From NCBI GenBank assembly GCA_937950315.1, contig CALFDU010000105.1:1-64000 (forward strand): a stretch of DNA of 64,000 nt, read 5' to 3'. The notes under the pieces were generated by a model. That model saw only the letters and a list, made by a program, of their open reading frames with translations. It was not told where the DNA came from and did no database searches. The stretch's first letter is position 1, and each line of letters begins with the position of its first letter. A program made the position numbers and the translations under genes. Of the stretch, positions 52,183 to 61,925 are shown in pieces. Source of the DNA: an uncultured Saprospiraceae bacterium (lineage in GTDB: Bacteria > Bacteroidota > Bacteroidia > Chitinophagales > Saprospiraceae).

Positions 52183-53082
52183 TCAACGGACCACAAGTTT
52201 TGTACCTGGTGAATTTTCAAGTATTACTACATCGACCGATACTTCTTTATGAAGCATCTTACCTGCAGATGTAATATTACAACGTGGAATTTTAGCTATG
52301 ATCTCTTTGATTGAACCAACAGATTCTCCGCTCGCCATTTCTGGTTTATCAAATTCAATAACATCATCATTGCTTACCCTTGCCACACCAAGACTTCCAA
52401 TTGATTTTCCTTTCTGAACTACCCGCGCAGATTCATTCATGAGTCTAAATTTATATTCAGGATTAAGGATTTTAATAGATGCATTCATGGTCTGTTGGAC
52501 AAAGGTGGGTTCGCGATTTATCGCCATATAGGATTGCATAAGTTCTTCAATAGAAAATAATTTGTAGTACCCCTTCCAGTCCTTTCTATAATTGTTTATT
52601 TTGGATTTGTTCTTTCCTGACTCTAGTGATGCAAGTGCTTTCTCCCCTACTGAAAAATCGTAATCTTTAAACACCAGTTGATCCTTAATTATTTCTGCAG
52701 GCAAGTAATATTTCTTATCCCTCAACTTAATGATTTTGTATGCAATATTTCCTTCTTGGACCACATTGGTCCCTTTGCCTATGGTATTATCATACAACAA
52801 TTCAAGCCTTATGATGGTGTCCTTTTGAAGGTTGACCAAAAATCGTTCATGCTCATCTGTCTTGATCAATTGTTTCTCAATCCCGTATTCAAAAAATTGC
52901 TCTTTCTCTTTACTCGATATATAGGCTGTTTCATTCGGATTCACCTTGTACGTTTCTGCATTGACGATGGCAGTGACAACATCAGAAGAGGCGTTGTATA
53001 ACTCTATATGAGCAAAATCAGCTTCATTACAAGCCAAAAGTAAAGTCATAAAGAACAAACCAAGAGGGAACAAAAATTTCAT
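52183..53082 (-). CDS. Hypothetical lipoprotein
   Basis: Encodes 299 residues from the ATG at 53082 (a longer frame starts at 53112). The lipobox is FMTLLLACNEAD. The mature part has strand-rich blocks (IRLELLYDNTIGKGTNVVQE, DVIEFDKPEMASGESV) and charged helices (ALASLESGKNKSKINNY), with no recognised family. It converges with the M43 protease gene, whose stop is 1 bp away, and no terminator is visible between them. A -7-like TAACTTTG lies upstream without a -33 box. Confidence 0.55.
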   Translation of the reverse strand: MKFLFPLGLFFMTLLLACNEADFAHIELYNASSDVVTAIVNAETYKVNPNETAYISSKEKEQFFEYGIEKQLIKTDEHERFLVNLQKDTIIRLELLYDNTIGKGTNVVQEGNIAYKIIKLRDKKYYLPAEIIKDQLVFKDYDFSVGEKALASLESGKNKSKINNYRKDWKGYYKLFSIEELMQSYMAINREPTFVQQTMNASIKILNPEYKFRLMNESARVVQKGKSIGSLGVARVSNDDVIEFDKPEMASGESVGSIKEIIAKIPRCNITSAGKMLHKEVSVDVVILENSPGTKLVVR

Positions 53083-53155
53083 AAAACTCAATTGTATTTG
53101 ATGATGCCTCAAAGTTAATCAATAAGACTTGTTTATGTATCACGTCACATTAGAC

Positions 53156-53186
53156 AAAAAAAGGAGCGCGCATATCTGCACGCTCC
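53156..53186 (-). terminator. Rho-independent terminator of ftsK
   Basis: GGAGCGTGC and GCGCGCTCC (minus strand) form a 9-bp, GC-rich stem around a 6-nt loop with seven T following. It lies about 36 bp after the ftsK stop. Confidence 0.9.
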
Positions 53187-53222
53187 TATTATTATACCAA
53201 CCTATTATTATTCTCTAAACCG

Positions 53223-55853
53223 CTACTGATTCTTTAAGTGACTCAGGTATTGGTTTAATTCTATTTCTGTATGAAATAATACTTCTCTTGGCTTAGATCC
53301 ATTGGTGTCTCCTACGATCCCAAGCGTACACATCTGATCCATGATCCTTCCAGCTCTGTTGTAACCCAACTGAAGCTTTCTCTGTATCATTGACGTTGAT
53401 CCATGCTGTCCACTCACCACCAATCTTGCCGCTTCTTCAAACATGCTATCTAGGTCTGACCATTTCAAGTTCTGGCCTTTACCGCTGATATCTGATTCAT
53501 CCGCTACTTCTGGTAAGAAGTATGGCTGAGGATATGATTGCTGTGCATCTATATGATCAATCACTCTTTCTACTTCTGGTGTATCAACAAATGCACATTG
53601 TATTCTTATTAAATCTGCTCCAATGGTAAACAACATATCTCCCATTCCTACCAACTGTTCTGCTCCTTTATGATCTAAGATGGTTCTTGAATCAATATTA
53701 GAAGTCACCTTGTATGATATTCTCGCTGGGAAATTGGCTTTGATCATACCTGTAATAATATTAGTCGTAGGTCTTTGCGTTGCAATGATCAAGTGAATCC
53801 CTATCGCTCTTGACAATTGTGCAAGTCTTGCAATCGGTAATTCGATTTCCTTTCCTGCTGTCATGATCAAATCCGCAAACTCATCAATCACTAGTACGAT
53901 GTATGGCAAATACTTATGACCATCGTTTGGATTAAGCTTTCTTTCAACAAACTTTTTATTGTATTCCTTGATATTTCTGCATCTCGCCTTCTTAAGAAGA
54001 TCATATCTCGCATCCATTTCTATCGTCAAAGAATTCAGCGTGTGAATGGCTTTGGCAGTATCAGTAATGATCGGTTCTTCTGAATCCGGCAAGAAAGTCA
54101 AGAAGTGCTTGTCCAACTTAGAGTATGGGAACAATTCTACCTTCTTAGGGTCAATCATTACAATCTTCACCTGTGATGGATGTTGCTTATATAGCAAGGA
54201 CATCAAAATAGCATTGATACCTACCGACTTACCCTGACCAGTTGCACCGGCCATCAACAAGTGAGGCATTTTAGCCAAATCGGCAACGAAAATTTCATTG
54301 GCGATCGTCTTACCCAATGCAATAGGCAAAGCCATCTTGGCATTCTTAAATTTATCATTGTTGATTACCTCCTTAAAGGCCACAATGTTTTTCTTTTTGT
54401 TTGGAACCTCAATACCTATCGTACCTTTTCCTGGTATTGGTGCGATGATCCTAATTCCCAGTGCCGAAAGACTTAAGGCAATATCATTTTCAAGATTCTT
54501 GATTGACTTAATTTTGGTTCCTGGTTTTGGTATAATTTCATAAAGCGTTACCGTAGGTCCGATCGTTGCTCGGATACCTGTAATCTGAATCTTATAGTGT
54601 GACAAGGTCTCCACAATCTGATTCTTATTTGCCTCGAGCTCCTCTCTATCAATCGTTACTTTTCTATCCGCATAATCCTCCAATAAATCCACTGATGGGT
54701 ATTCATAATTACTTAGGTCAGCAGTTGGATCATAGGGAGTTAAGGTCGAAGGATCCTCTTCCTCTTGTACGGGTAGCACCTTAGATTCCTCTTCAGGTTT
54801 TTCCACCATCTCAAATGGTAGATCTGGCACTCCTTGCCTAGCTAGGCCAGGAGCATCAGCGTTATTACTTCCAGCAACGGGAGCAGAAGAAGTCTCTATA
54901 GGTACGCTAACCGATTCATTTTGTGTTGGCTTCACCTCATTGCCTATCTCATTGGGATTGACCAAGTCAAGCATAAGATCTTGAAGTACTTTTGGCTTCT
55001 CTCTCTTTTTCTCAACAACAGGTACTTCCAAATCCATACCTGGTTCATAATCAGGGAATGCCTCTGGATTATTTAAAGGTGAAACTTTATCTTTTACTGC
55101 ATCAGCTTTCACCGGTGCCTCTTCGTTTTCTTCTTGATCATCTCTCATCATCTCTTCCAATCTACCAAAGTACCCTCTGCTTGAAGCTTTTTTAGATGGT
55201 CTAGATGCCACTGCCTCACTTGAGTGGAATAAATCCAAACTAGGCAATGAAAATCTATTCAATGAATCAGAGGTTGTAGCCAATGCTGGCTCGATGTTAG
55301 GATTTAAGAACCAAATGGTTGTAATACCTAAAATCAATACTATAAATAGCAACAAGCCTAACTTTCCAATAAAATTGGTCATCCATATAAATACAGATTG
55401 TCCCATAACACCACCCCAGCTAAAGGCCGATTGACTCATTAAGAATTCAATAACCACTGATGCCAGCGCCATGATCAATATCGTGCGAACACTAAATTTG
55501 ACAAATTCGATGATTGGTGATTGTCGGATAAGACCTAGGCCCAATTTTACCAATATGGCAACTACTCCAAATGAACTAATCCCAAAACCCCAATAAAAGA
55601 ATGCATTGGAAGTGATAGCACCAAAACGGCCAAGCCAATTGTCAACCGTTATGTCATTGGCGAGCATGGTACCCCAAGAATTGGTAAGTACTTTATCTTG
55701 GTCTAGTTTCCATGTAAAGAAATAAGACACAAAGGCTATGCTCAATAAAAGGGCAAAAAACAGGCAAAATAGACCTGCAATCTTCCATGTTCGTTCGTCG
55801 TTCAAGAACTTCGAAAAGCCTTTCTTATTTGATTTTTTCTTCTTTCGAGCCAT
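53223..55853 (-). CDS. ftsK: DNA translocase FtsK
   Basis: Encodes 876 residues from MARKKKKSNKKGF (55853; the longer frame to 55877 is not needed). Four predicted membrane helices (about 30-190) anchor it at the septum, then a Pro/Glu-rich linker (about 210-410), the RecA-like motor (about 420-800) with Walker A in AGATGQGKSVG and Walker B in IVLVIDEFADLI, and a C-terminal winged-helix gamma domain (SMIQRKLQLGYNRAGRIMDQ) that reads KOPS-type DNA. It moves chromosome DNA at division and activates XerCD recombination at dif. The protein is full length and looks functional. Confidence 0.96.
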   Translation of the reverse strand: MARKKKKSNKKGFSKFLNDERTWKIAGLFCLFFALLLSIAFVSYFFTWKLDQDKVLTNSWGTMLANDITVDNWLGRFGAITSNAFFYWGFGISSFGVVAILVKLGLGLIRQSPIIEFVKFSVRTILIMALASVVIEFLMSQSAFSWGGVMGQSVFIWMTNFIGKLGLLLFIVLILGITTIWFLNPNIEPALATTSDSLNRFSLPSLDLFHSSEAVASRPSKKASSRGYFGRLEEMMRDDQEENEEAPVKADAVKDKVSPLNNPEAFPDYEPGMDLEVPVVEKKREKPKVLQDLMLDLVNPNEIGNEVKPTQNESVSVPIETSSAPVAGSNNADAPGLARQGVPDLPFEMVEKPEEESKVLPVQEEEDPSTLTPYDPTADLSNYEYPSVDLLEDYADRKVTIDREELEANKNQIVETLSHYKIQITGIRATIGPTVTLYEIIPKPGTKIKSIKNLENDIALSLSALGIRIIAPIPGKGTIGIEVPNKKKNIVAFKEVINNDKFKNAKMALPIALGKTIANEIFVADLAKMPHLLMAGATGQGKSVGINAILMSLLYKQHPSQVKIVMIDPKKVELFPYSKLDKHFLTFLPDSEEPIITDTAKAIHTLNSLTIEMDARYDLLKKARCRNIKEYNKKFVERKLNPNDGHKYLPYIVLVIDEFADLIMTAGKEIELPIARLAQLSRAIGIHLIIATQRPTTNIITGMIKANFPARISYKVTSNIDSRTILDHKGAEQLVGMGDMLFTIGADLIRIQCAFVDTPEVERVIDHIDAQQSYPQPYFLPEVADESDISGKGQNLKWSDLDSMFEEAARLVVSGQHGSTSMIQRKLQLGYNRAGRIMDQMCTLGIVGDTNGSKPREVLFHTEIELNQYLSHLKNQ

Positions 55854-55955
55854 TAATATTCGATTTTTGGATATCAATCGCTAATGTAAAACAATATATT
55901 ACATATTACAAATAATCGTAATATATAAATCTATAGCTGTGTTAAACAAACTTAA

Positions 55956-55986
55956 TTGCGCAATGTTCAAACTTATACTATTTTCG
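55956..55986 (+). promoter_or_regulatory. Promoter of the saccharopine-dehydrogenase-family gene
   Basis: TTG (55956-55958), 20-bp spacer and TATTTTCG (55979-55986) match the consensus with one change (C for T in TTTG). Predicted leader is about 64 nt. Confidence 0.45.
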
Positions 55987-56054
55987 CCTCGGCTTCTCTG
56001 ATTGAGATAGCCAACAAACAACACAACTACAATAAACAACAACAAACAAATACT

Positions 56055-57185
56055 ATGGCTCATCGTATATTAATAGCAGGTGCAGGAGGAATTGGCCAGG
56101 CTACAGGTCTTATTTTAGCAGAGAAATCGGATTTTGATTGTGAAATATTTATAGGAGACAGATACAGCTCAGCCAGCGATGATGCGAAGGTGTTTATTGA
56201 AGAAGGTGCCGACGCCAAAGGCATTGTACATCCATTTATTATTCCGGAATCAGGTATCAATGATGAATTTAAGGATATCCTTAACAAATGTGACATCATA
56301 CTTGATTGCCTACCAGGCAGTCAAGCGCCTAGATTGGCGCAATTGGCCAATGACTACGATCTACATTATGCAAACCTGACGGAATACGTCAACGAAACCA
56401 ATCAGGTAACAGAAATTGCTAAAAATTCGGAAAAAGGTTTTATCCTTCAAACTGGATTGGCTCCAGGATTCATCAACGTACTTGCTATGAAGCTTTTCAA
56501 CGAGTTTACCAGTAAATACAATGTTGATAAAGTGCAGAAAATTCAGATGAAAGTAGGTGCTCTCTCAGATCACGTATTGGCTCCCCATTTTTATGCATTT
56601 ACATGGAGTCCTATAGGAGTAGCAACCGAATATGTCAAAGACGCGATTGCAGTAAGGAACTACGAAACAGTAACTATCAAATCTCTCGCAGATATAAAAG
56701 GACTTATCATAGATGGAAACAGATATGAAGAAAGTTTCACATCAGGTGGTGCTGCTGATTTACCAGAAGCACTGGCTGGTAAAGTAGCCGATCTAGATTA
56801 TCAGACATTGAGACATCCAGGTCACTATGAATGGGCAAAAAAAATCATAGATAACACAAAAGAGGGAGAAGACACGATCCAGCATCTTGAAAAAACAATG
56901 CTTCAAGAAATCCCTTCAGTTGAAGACGATCGAGTAATTATCTATTCAACAGTAATCGGAGAAGATTCAAATGGAAGATTGAGAGCATTGGAAGCTTCTT
57001 ACAACATCAAACCAACCATGGTCGGTAGTAAAAAATTAAGAGCTATTCAGACCACGACAGCGGCACCTTTGTGTGAGGCAGCCTATATGTTGTTGACTCA
57101 AAAATTAAAAGGACCTATTTTCCAAAGCATGATTGATCCAGATAAATTTATCAATGGACCATTTGTAAAAGCCATCTACGGATAA
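56055..57185 (+). CDS. Saccharopine dehydrogenase family protein
   Basis: Encodes 376 residues from the ATG at 56055 (MAHRILIAGAGGIG; upstream frame to 55956 lies before the promoter's start point). The Rossmann loop GAGGIGQATG begins the N-terminal domain, followed by EIFIGDRY and the LDCLPGSQAP motif; the C-terminal part holds GLAPGFINVLA and a KVGALS strand, typical of saccharopine dehydrogenase C-terminal domains. Family members make or break saccharopine or carboxynorspermidine with NAD(P)H. Lys biosynthesis by the alpha-aminoadipate route is not usual in Bacteroidota, so a different or modified substrate is likely. Monocistronic. Confidence 0.85.
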   Translation: MAHRILIAGAGGIGQATGLILAEKSDFDCEIFIGDRYSSASDDAKVFIEEGADAKGIVHPFIIPESGINDEFKDILNKCDIILDCLPGSQAPRLAQLANDYDLHYANLTEYVNETNQVTEIAKNSEKGFILQTGLAPGFINVLAMKLFNEFTSKYNVDKVQKIQMKVGALSDHVLAPHFYAFTWSPIGVATEYVKDAIAVRNYETVTIKSLADIKGLIIDGNRYEESFTSGGAADLPEALAGKVADLDYQTLRHPGHYEWAKKIIDNTKEGEDTIQHLEKTMLQEIPSVEDDRVIIYSTVIGEDSNGRLRALEASYNIKPTMVGSKKLRAIQTTTAAPLCEAAYMLLTQKLKGPIFQSMIDPDKFINGPFVKAIYG

Positions 57186-57244
57186 ACTCCAACCTTTTTC
57201 AGTCTACTTTTACAAACTCCTGTGTCTTCACAGCGTTTTTCTGC

Positions 57245-57275
57245 ATGATTCTATGTGCTGTATGCGTAGAATCAT
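57245..57275 (+). repeat. Perfect inverted repeat in the leader of the BNR gene
   Basis: ATGATTCTA (57245-57253) and TAGAATCAT (57267-57275) form a 9-bp stem extended by a G-T and a G-C pair, with a 9-nt loop. It ends 40 bp before the ATG at 57316 and has no T run, so it may be a leader hairpin or an operator. Confidence 0.4.
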
Positions 57276-57315
57276 CCCTACTTTCTTAGCTTCGTAATAC
57301 AAATTACTATACATT

Positions 57316-59847
57316 ATGCTAAGATCAATACTTGCTTTATTTTGTCTCTGTTTTATACTTGCTTCATGCAGTACCAATACCCAAACCAATAATGAGACAG
57401 AGGAATACAAAAGTCACTTCCCCAATGAAGATTATTTCAACAAAAGAAATTATCCAGAAACTACATTCGATCACAAGGCGTACTTCAATCAGATCGCTGA
57501 GATCAAAAACAATCCCGCATTAAAAACATTTACCGGAGAGTGGAAAGATCAAGGTCCTGGAAACATCGGAGCAAGGATCAACAAGATTGCTATCAATCCC
57601 AATGATGAAAATGAAATTTACCTTGGCTATGCCAGAGGCGGTCTTTACAAAACAACAGATGGAGGATTAACATGGAGAGACATGTTCAGAGAATTCTCCT
57701 ACTTGTCTATATCACATGTAGAAATTGACCCAAATGACACCAACACCATTTACATTGGTACAGGGGATGAAAATATTTCACACTACCCTGCTATCGGAAA
57801 TGGAGTATACAAATCTTCTGATGGAGGTGAAACTTGGGAACACCTTGGCTTGGGCGAAACTGGCATTATATCCAAAGTAAGTGTAAGCCATCAAGATCCA
57901 AATGTTCTTTATGCATCTGCTATGGGTATTCCGTTTGAAAAAACAGATGATCGCGGATTGTACAAGTCCGTTGATGGTGGTGACAGTTGGGATCAAATAT
58001 TTTTTGCCAACGACTCCACGGGTATTATTGATATGGTCGTTGCACCTGACAATGCGGACATCGCATACATTGCAGGGTGGAACAGATTGAGAGACAACAA
58101 CAACTCGAAAGTATCCGGTCCAGATGCTAAAATCTGGAGAACAACAGATGGTGGTGACAACTGGACACAAATGGAAACAGGTCTTCCCGAAGGAGAATTT
58201 GTAAGAATAGGATTGGCCATGTTTGATAGTGAAACTGTTTTCGCTTCATACTCATTCAGCGGTTCTAATCAGTTCTGCGATGAAAACGGGATTAACTTTT
58301 ATGGCTTGTATAAAACGAGTGACGGTGGAGACAATTGGGAAAGAACCGATGCAGGAGAATCAACACAATTACCTTGCGGTTTTACAGGAGGTTTTGCTTG
58401 GTACTTTAGCAAGCTAAGCGTCAACCCATTGGATCAAGACGACATCTGTCTTGCAGGAGTACAGATGCACAGAAGAAATCCTACCACAGGTCTTTGGCGT
58501 AATATGGTTTTTGATGTTTCTGAAGGAGTAACACCGCACGTGGATTTCCATGACATGGTTTACTACGGAGACAACTTATACGCCGCTACAGATGGTGGTG
58601 CATACAGATACAATGATACTGAAGGATGGGTGGATATTGAAAATATTTCTACCAACCAATTCTACCGAATAGAATACAACAACCACGAGCCAGATCTTTA
58701 TTATGGTGGTCTGCAAGACAATGGTGTAGTCGGTGGAAATGGTGAAAACATCAACGACTGGTTCAGAATTTCAGGCGGAGATGGATTCCAATTAAGATTT
58801 GACCCAAACGATCCAAACTTTGTCTATACGGAATCTCAGAATGGAAACATTCGCGCATCCAGTAATGGAGGCCAAAGTTTTAGTGGCTTTACCAATGGAT
58901 TGACTGGCGATAGAAATTGGGACATGCAATACATCTTGAGCCCGCACGATTCAAAAATAAGATACACCGGAACCGACAAAATGTTCATTCATATTGGTGA
59001 CATCAACGATGATCCTTGGATTCCTATGAGTGACCAAGACCTGACCGATGCAGAAGAAGACCCACTTGGTTTCTTTGAGCACAACATTACGACACTCTCC
59101 CAATCAGCACTCAATGCGGGAAGACTTTATTGCGGAACCAGTGATGGTTTCGTTTGGCGCTTGGCTGATTCGGGCAATGAGTTTGTTCAGATCAATGATG
59201 GATTGCCAAGACGATGGATTTCAGAAATAAAGCCTTCTCCGACTTTTGAAGATGTGGTATTTGTCACCGTAACTGGATATAAGAACAATGATTTTGTTCC
59301 TCACATTTTTAGATCTGACGATGCTGGAGACAATTGGATAGACATCAGCGGAGACCTTCCTGAATTTGCCATCAACGACGTATACATTCTCCCTGGCTTC
59401 AACGATCAATACATTTTCATTGCTACAGAAATTGGAGTATATGTAACCATGGATGGAGGATCCTCGTGGAATCGTCTTGGGGATGATTTCCCATTCATTC
59501 AATGCCTAGACCTTGAATACAACGACATCAACAATGAATTGGTCGTCGGTACATATGGAAAAGGATTGAGAACTTTCGACTTGGCCCAACTATTGCCAAG
59601 TTCTACCAAATCTATTTCGGTCAACAACTTGATTGCTCTAGCACCCAATGTTGCTTCTGATGTCATTCATATAATCGCTCAAGGCAAATATCAAAGCTTG
59701 AGCATTATCGACACCAATGGAAAGTTGATCAAAAAACTGTCAGGAGAAGCAAAACAACTTGACCTAAGCCAACTCAATGCAGGAACCTATTTTGTTCAAG
59801 CAAGAGATGGAAAGAAAATCCAAGTAGAAAAATTTATAAAACTATAA
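57316..59847 (+). CDS. BNR/sialidase-type repeat protein with T9SS domain and lipobox
   Basis: Encodes 843 residues. The N-terminus is a lipoprotein signal (CFILASCSTNT), then a linker and a long run of BNR/VPS10-type repeats with DGG..W turns (KTTDGGLTWRDM, KSSDGGETWEHL, TSDGGDNWERTD). The C-terminus is a T9SS type A domain (ALAPNVASDVIHIIAQ, SQLNAGTYFVQARD). Related proteins act as glycosidases, glycan binders or signal propellers; no catalytic FRIP/Asp box set was confirmed. A lipobox with a T9SS domain is unusual, because cargo is normally freed from the inner membrane by type I cleavage. The Cys could be a coincidence. A hairpin precedes it and a two-way terminator follows. Confidence 0.8.
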   Translation: MLRSILALFCLCFILASCSTNTQTNNETEEYKSHFPNEDYFNKRNYPETTFDHKAYFNQIAEIKNNPALKTFTGEWKDQGPGNIGARINKIAINPNDENEIYLGYARGGLYKTTDGGLTWRDMFREFSYLSISHVEIDPNDTNTIYIGTGDENISHYPAIGNGVYKSSDGGETWEHLGLGETGIISKVSVSHQDPNVLYASAMGIPFEKTDDRGLYKSVDGGDSWDQIFFANDSTGIIDMVVAPDNADIAYIAGWNRLRDNNNSKVSGPDAKIWRTTDGGDNWTQMETGLPEGEFVRIGLAMFDSETVFASYSFSGSNQFCDENGINFYGLYKTSDGGDNWERTDAGESTQLPCGFTGGFAWYFSKLSVNPLDQDDICLAGVQMHRRNPTTGLWRNMVFDVSEGVTPHVDFHDMVYYGDNLYAATDGGAYRYNDTEGWVDIENISTNQFYRIEYNNHEPDLYYGGLQDNGVVGGNGENINDWFRISGGDGFQLRFDPNDPNFVYTESQNGNIRASSNGGQSFSGFTNGLTGDRNWDMQYILSPHDSKIRYTGTDKMFIHIGDINDDPWIPMSDQDLTDAEEDPLGFFEHNITTLSQSALNAGRLYCGTSDGFVWRLADSGNEFVQINDGLPRRWISEIKPSPTFEDVVFVTVTGYKNNDFVPHIFRSDDAGDNWIDISGDLPEFAINDVYILPGFNDQYIFIATEIGVYVTMDGGSSWNRLGDDFPFIQCLDLEYNDINNELVVGTYGKGLRTFDLAQLLPSSTKSISVNNLIALAPNVASDVIHIIAQGKYQSLSIIDTNGKLIKKLSGEAKQLDLSQLNAGTYFVQARDGKKIQVEKFIKL

Positions 59848-59866
59848 CTTGAAACGAGACAATAAT

Positions 59867-59904
59867 AAAAAAAGCGTTCAACCAATTGGCTGAACGCTTT
59901 TTTT
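59867..59904. terminator. Two-way rho-independent terminator
   Basis: AGCGTTCA (59873-59880) pairs with TGAACGCT (59891-59898), with CC/GG inside and a 4-nt loop, flanked by seven A and seven T. It serves the BNR gene and the convergent 554-residue protein gene. Confidence 0.9.
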
Positions 59905-59907
59905 ATT

Positions 59908-61572
59908 TTAAAGATTTATCTCAATGATCTTTGTCCGTAACAACTTATTGGCAAAGCCAACAATCTTGCTCTCAGTCAGATACTTGACCGAACTCGGAAC
60001 AAACCAGTGATTTTCTAAATCACCTCTTCTTCCTAAATCTGCAATCGTATGAGGGACATGGTTTCCATCTTGATCGATCGTAAGCAACATCAGCTTGCGT
60101 TCTTCAAAATCATTGTAAATAAAATTAACCTTATTGTCTAAAAACAATTCTGACACAGACAACAAACGCAAAGATGTCTTCTTTTGATATTTATGGATAT
60201 TTTTCACCCAATTGATTTCTCCTTCGGCACTGACGTTTACAAATTTCATGTCACCAAAAATATAATTCGTCTCTGTATCAAATCTTGCATTTCCAGGACC
60301 TCCTGCAGTTCCTAAACCTGGACTAGATGTAACGACTGTATCAAAATACTCTCCAGCTATGGTAATACTATTGTCATCATGCACATAAGCATTGATTAAA
60401 TTGTTCCTAGCTGAAATTCTAACTTTTCTGCCTTTGTCAATTCTTCTTTCTGTACGCTTATCAGAAAATCTCTTTCTAGTACCGTTATCCTCAGATACCA
60501 AAAACTGCTTCTTTTGTTCCGGAGAAAAAGGAACAATTCTATTCTGAATGGTTTCAAAATTTACCGCGTCCATATTTCTGAAGATAACTCCATCGATCAA
60601 TAATTCTCTATCACCTACATATCCTACCAAACTAAGATTATCGTTTTGATCATGTCTGATCATTGCCTCAACAATAAATTTCTCTTCATTGTCAAATACA
60701 GTAGAACGCAACTTTCCATCATCAGAAAGAGAATATATTTGATGAAAATAGTTTCCTGCTCCAAATAAGTTGGCAAAACTATCATCGTAAATTTTCTGCA
60801 TTACGTTGACCACCCCGTCATTGGAAAGAGAAATACTGAAAGTAGTATTACCAACCGAGCTATTACTACTTGCTCTAAATGCAACATTGTTTATGTTTCC
60901 TCTCGTACTTCCATCTACAATTTCATACATCATCCATTCCGATTCCATATTTCTATTGAAAGTCTCAACATAGATTTCAGAAACAAATCCAAACCGCTCA
61001 TTGACAAATGAATATATAGCAAACTTGTTCCTATCCTCAGACTCAACAATAGCGTAAGTCGCTCTTCTATCTAATTTCCTATTAACAGAACGATCTTCAT
61101 ATACCAATTTCTCTTCTACAAATTCGAAAGATTCTGTATCTAATTTTAGACTATACAAACTGTTGATCCCTTTTACAAACTCAGAAAAATAAACATACAA
61201 GTTGTTGTTTTCATCCTGAACCGTAAACTCATAAGATGAACCTTTTGCTCTTCCCGCTGTCGTAATCTCAACTCCATCAATAGATGCTGATTCTTCTTTC
61301 TCTAGCTTGCTGTTGTACTTATCCACAAAAATGGAGGCTTTACCTCCCACATTGAAGCCTGTCAAACCCAATGAAGATCCTCCTTTGGTTCTTAATACAT
61401 AAAAGCCACCGTCATTGGTAGTCCCTACAACACCTAAATTCCCTTCAGACAATCCCTTTTCTTTGGGCTCACTAATATTAATGGAAACATCTCTGTTTTG
61501 GGCCTGTACCAATAATGTAGATACACATAATACTAATGCAATCAATGATTTTAAATTCTTCATAGTATTCAT
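59908..61572 (-). CDS. Secreted protein of unknown function
   Basis: Encodes 554 residues (first ATG 61572, alternative at 61563) with a signal peptide ending in LLVQAQ. The mature part is beta-rich and shows repeats of the kind found in propellers or lectin-like folds (GFYVLRTKGGSS, NLYVYFSEFVKGI, NLSLVGYVGDREL, SITIAGEYFDTV), but no named family. There is no sorting domain, lipobox or membrane helix, so it may remain in the periplasm. A basic stretch (RKRFSDKRTERRIDKGRKVR) is conspicuous. It is monocistronic, converging with the BNR gene. Confidence 0.6.
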   Translation of the reverse strand: MNTMKNLKSLIALVLCVSTLLVQAQNRDVSINISEPKEKGLSEGNLGVVGTTNDGGFYVLRTKGGSSLGLTGFNVGGKASIFVDKYNSKLEKEESASIDGVEITTAGRAKGSSYEFTVQDENNNLYVYFSEFVKGINSLYSLKLDTESFEFVEEKLVYEDRSVNRKLDRRATYAIVESEDRNKFAIYSFVNERFGFVSEIYVETFNRNMESEWMMYEIVDGSTRGNINNVAFRASSNSSVGNTTFSISLSNDGVVNVMQKIYDDSFANLFGAGNYFHQIYSLSDDGKLRSTVFDNEEKFIVEAMIRHDQNDNLSLVGYVGDRELLIDGVIFRNMDAVNFETIQNRIVPFSPEQKKQFLVSEDNGTRKRFSDKRTERRIDKGRKVRISARNNLINAYVHDDNSITIAGEYFDTVVTSSPGLGTAGGPGNARFDTETNYIFGDMKFVNVSAEGEINWVKNIHKYQKKTSLRLLSVSELFLDNKVNFIYNDFEERKLMLLTIDQDGNHVPHTIADLGRRGDLENHWFVPSSVKYLTESKIVGFANKLLRTKIIEINL

Positions 61573-61925
61573 TTATACGTTAGGATATAATCAACTTTAT
61601 TAAACACAATAACCGTTCCTTGTCCAATTTGATTTAATTATATCCCATAATTATAGAATTAATAACGTTTAAACAGCACAATAGCATCATTTTAAGGGTT
61701 TAGAAGTCCAAAAATCGGCAACCTCAAGCAGTAAGAAAATACATACTACCCCTATGCTCATTTTCTCAAAGTCCAAGTAATTGCAAATTAGCCGACAAAA
61801 AAATCATAGGAAAATCAACTTGTAGTAGCCGTGTAACAAATAAACGCTGTGCCGTAGATGGGGGTGCATAGGTAAACACCTCACTTTTCTGGTCTTATAA
61901 GTACAACACACAAAAACCAAGAACT
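61573..61925. other. 353-bp intergenic region
   Basis: Divergent region between the 554-residue protein gene and the small secreted protein gene. It is AT-rich with a G-rich patch at 61859-61872 (ATGGGGGTGCATAGG) about 55 bp before the ATG at 61926. No clear -33/-7 pair or terminator was seen for either gene. Confidence 0.35.

Noticed and set aside
55894-55926. Inverted repeat ATATATTAC/GTAATATAT before ftsK
   Set aside because: Pure AT sequence in an AT-rich divergent region; weak evidence alone.
61748-61873. CCTATGC and GCATAGG inverted copies in the gap before the small secreted protein
   Set aside because: Only 7 bp, more than 100 bp apart.
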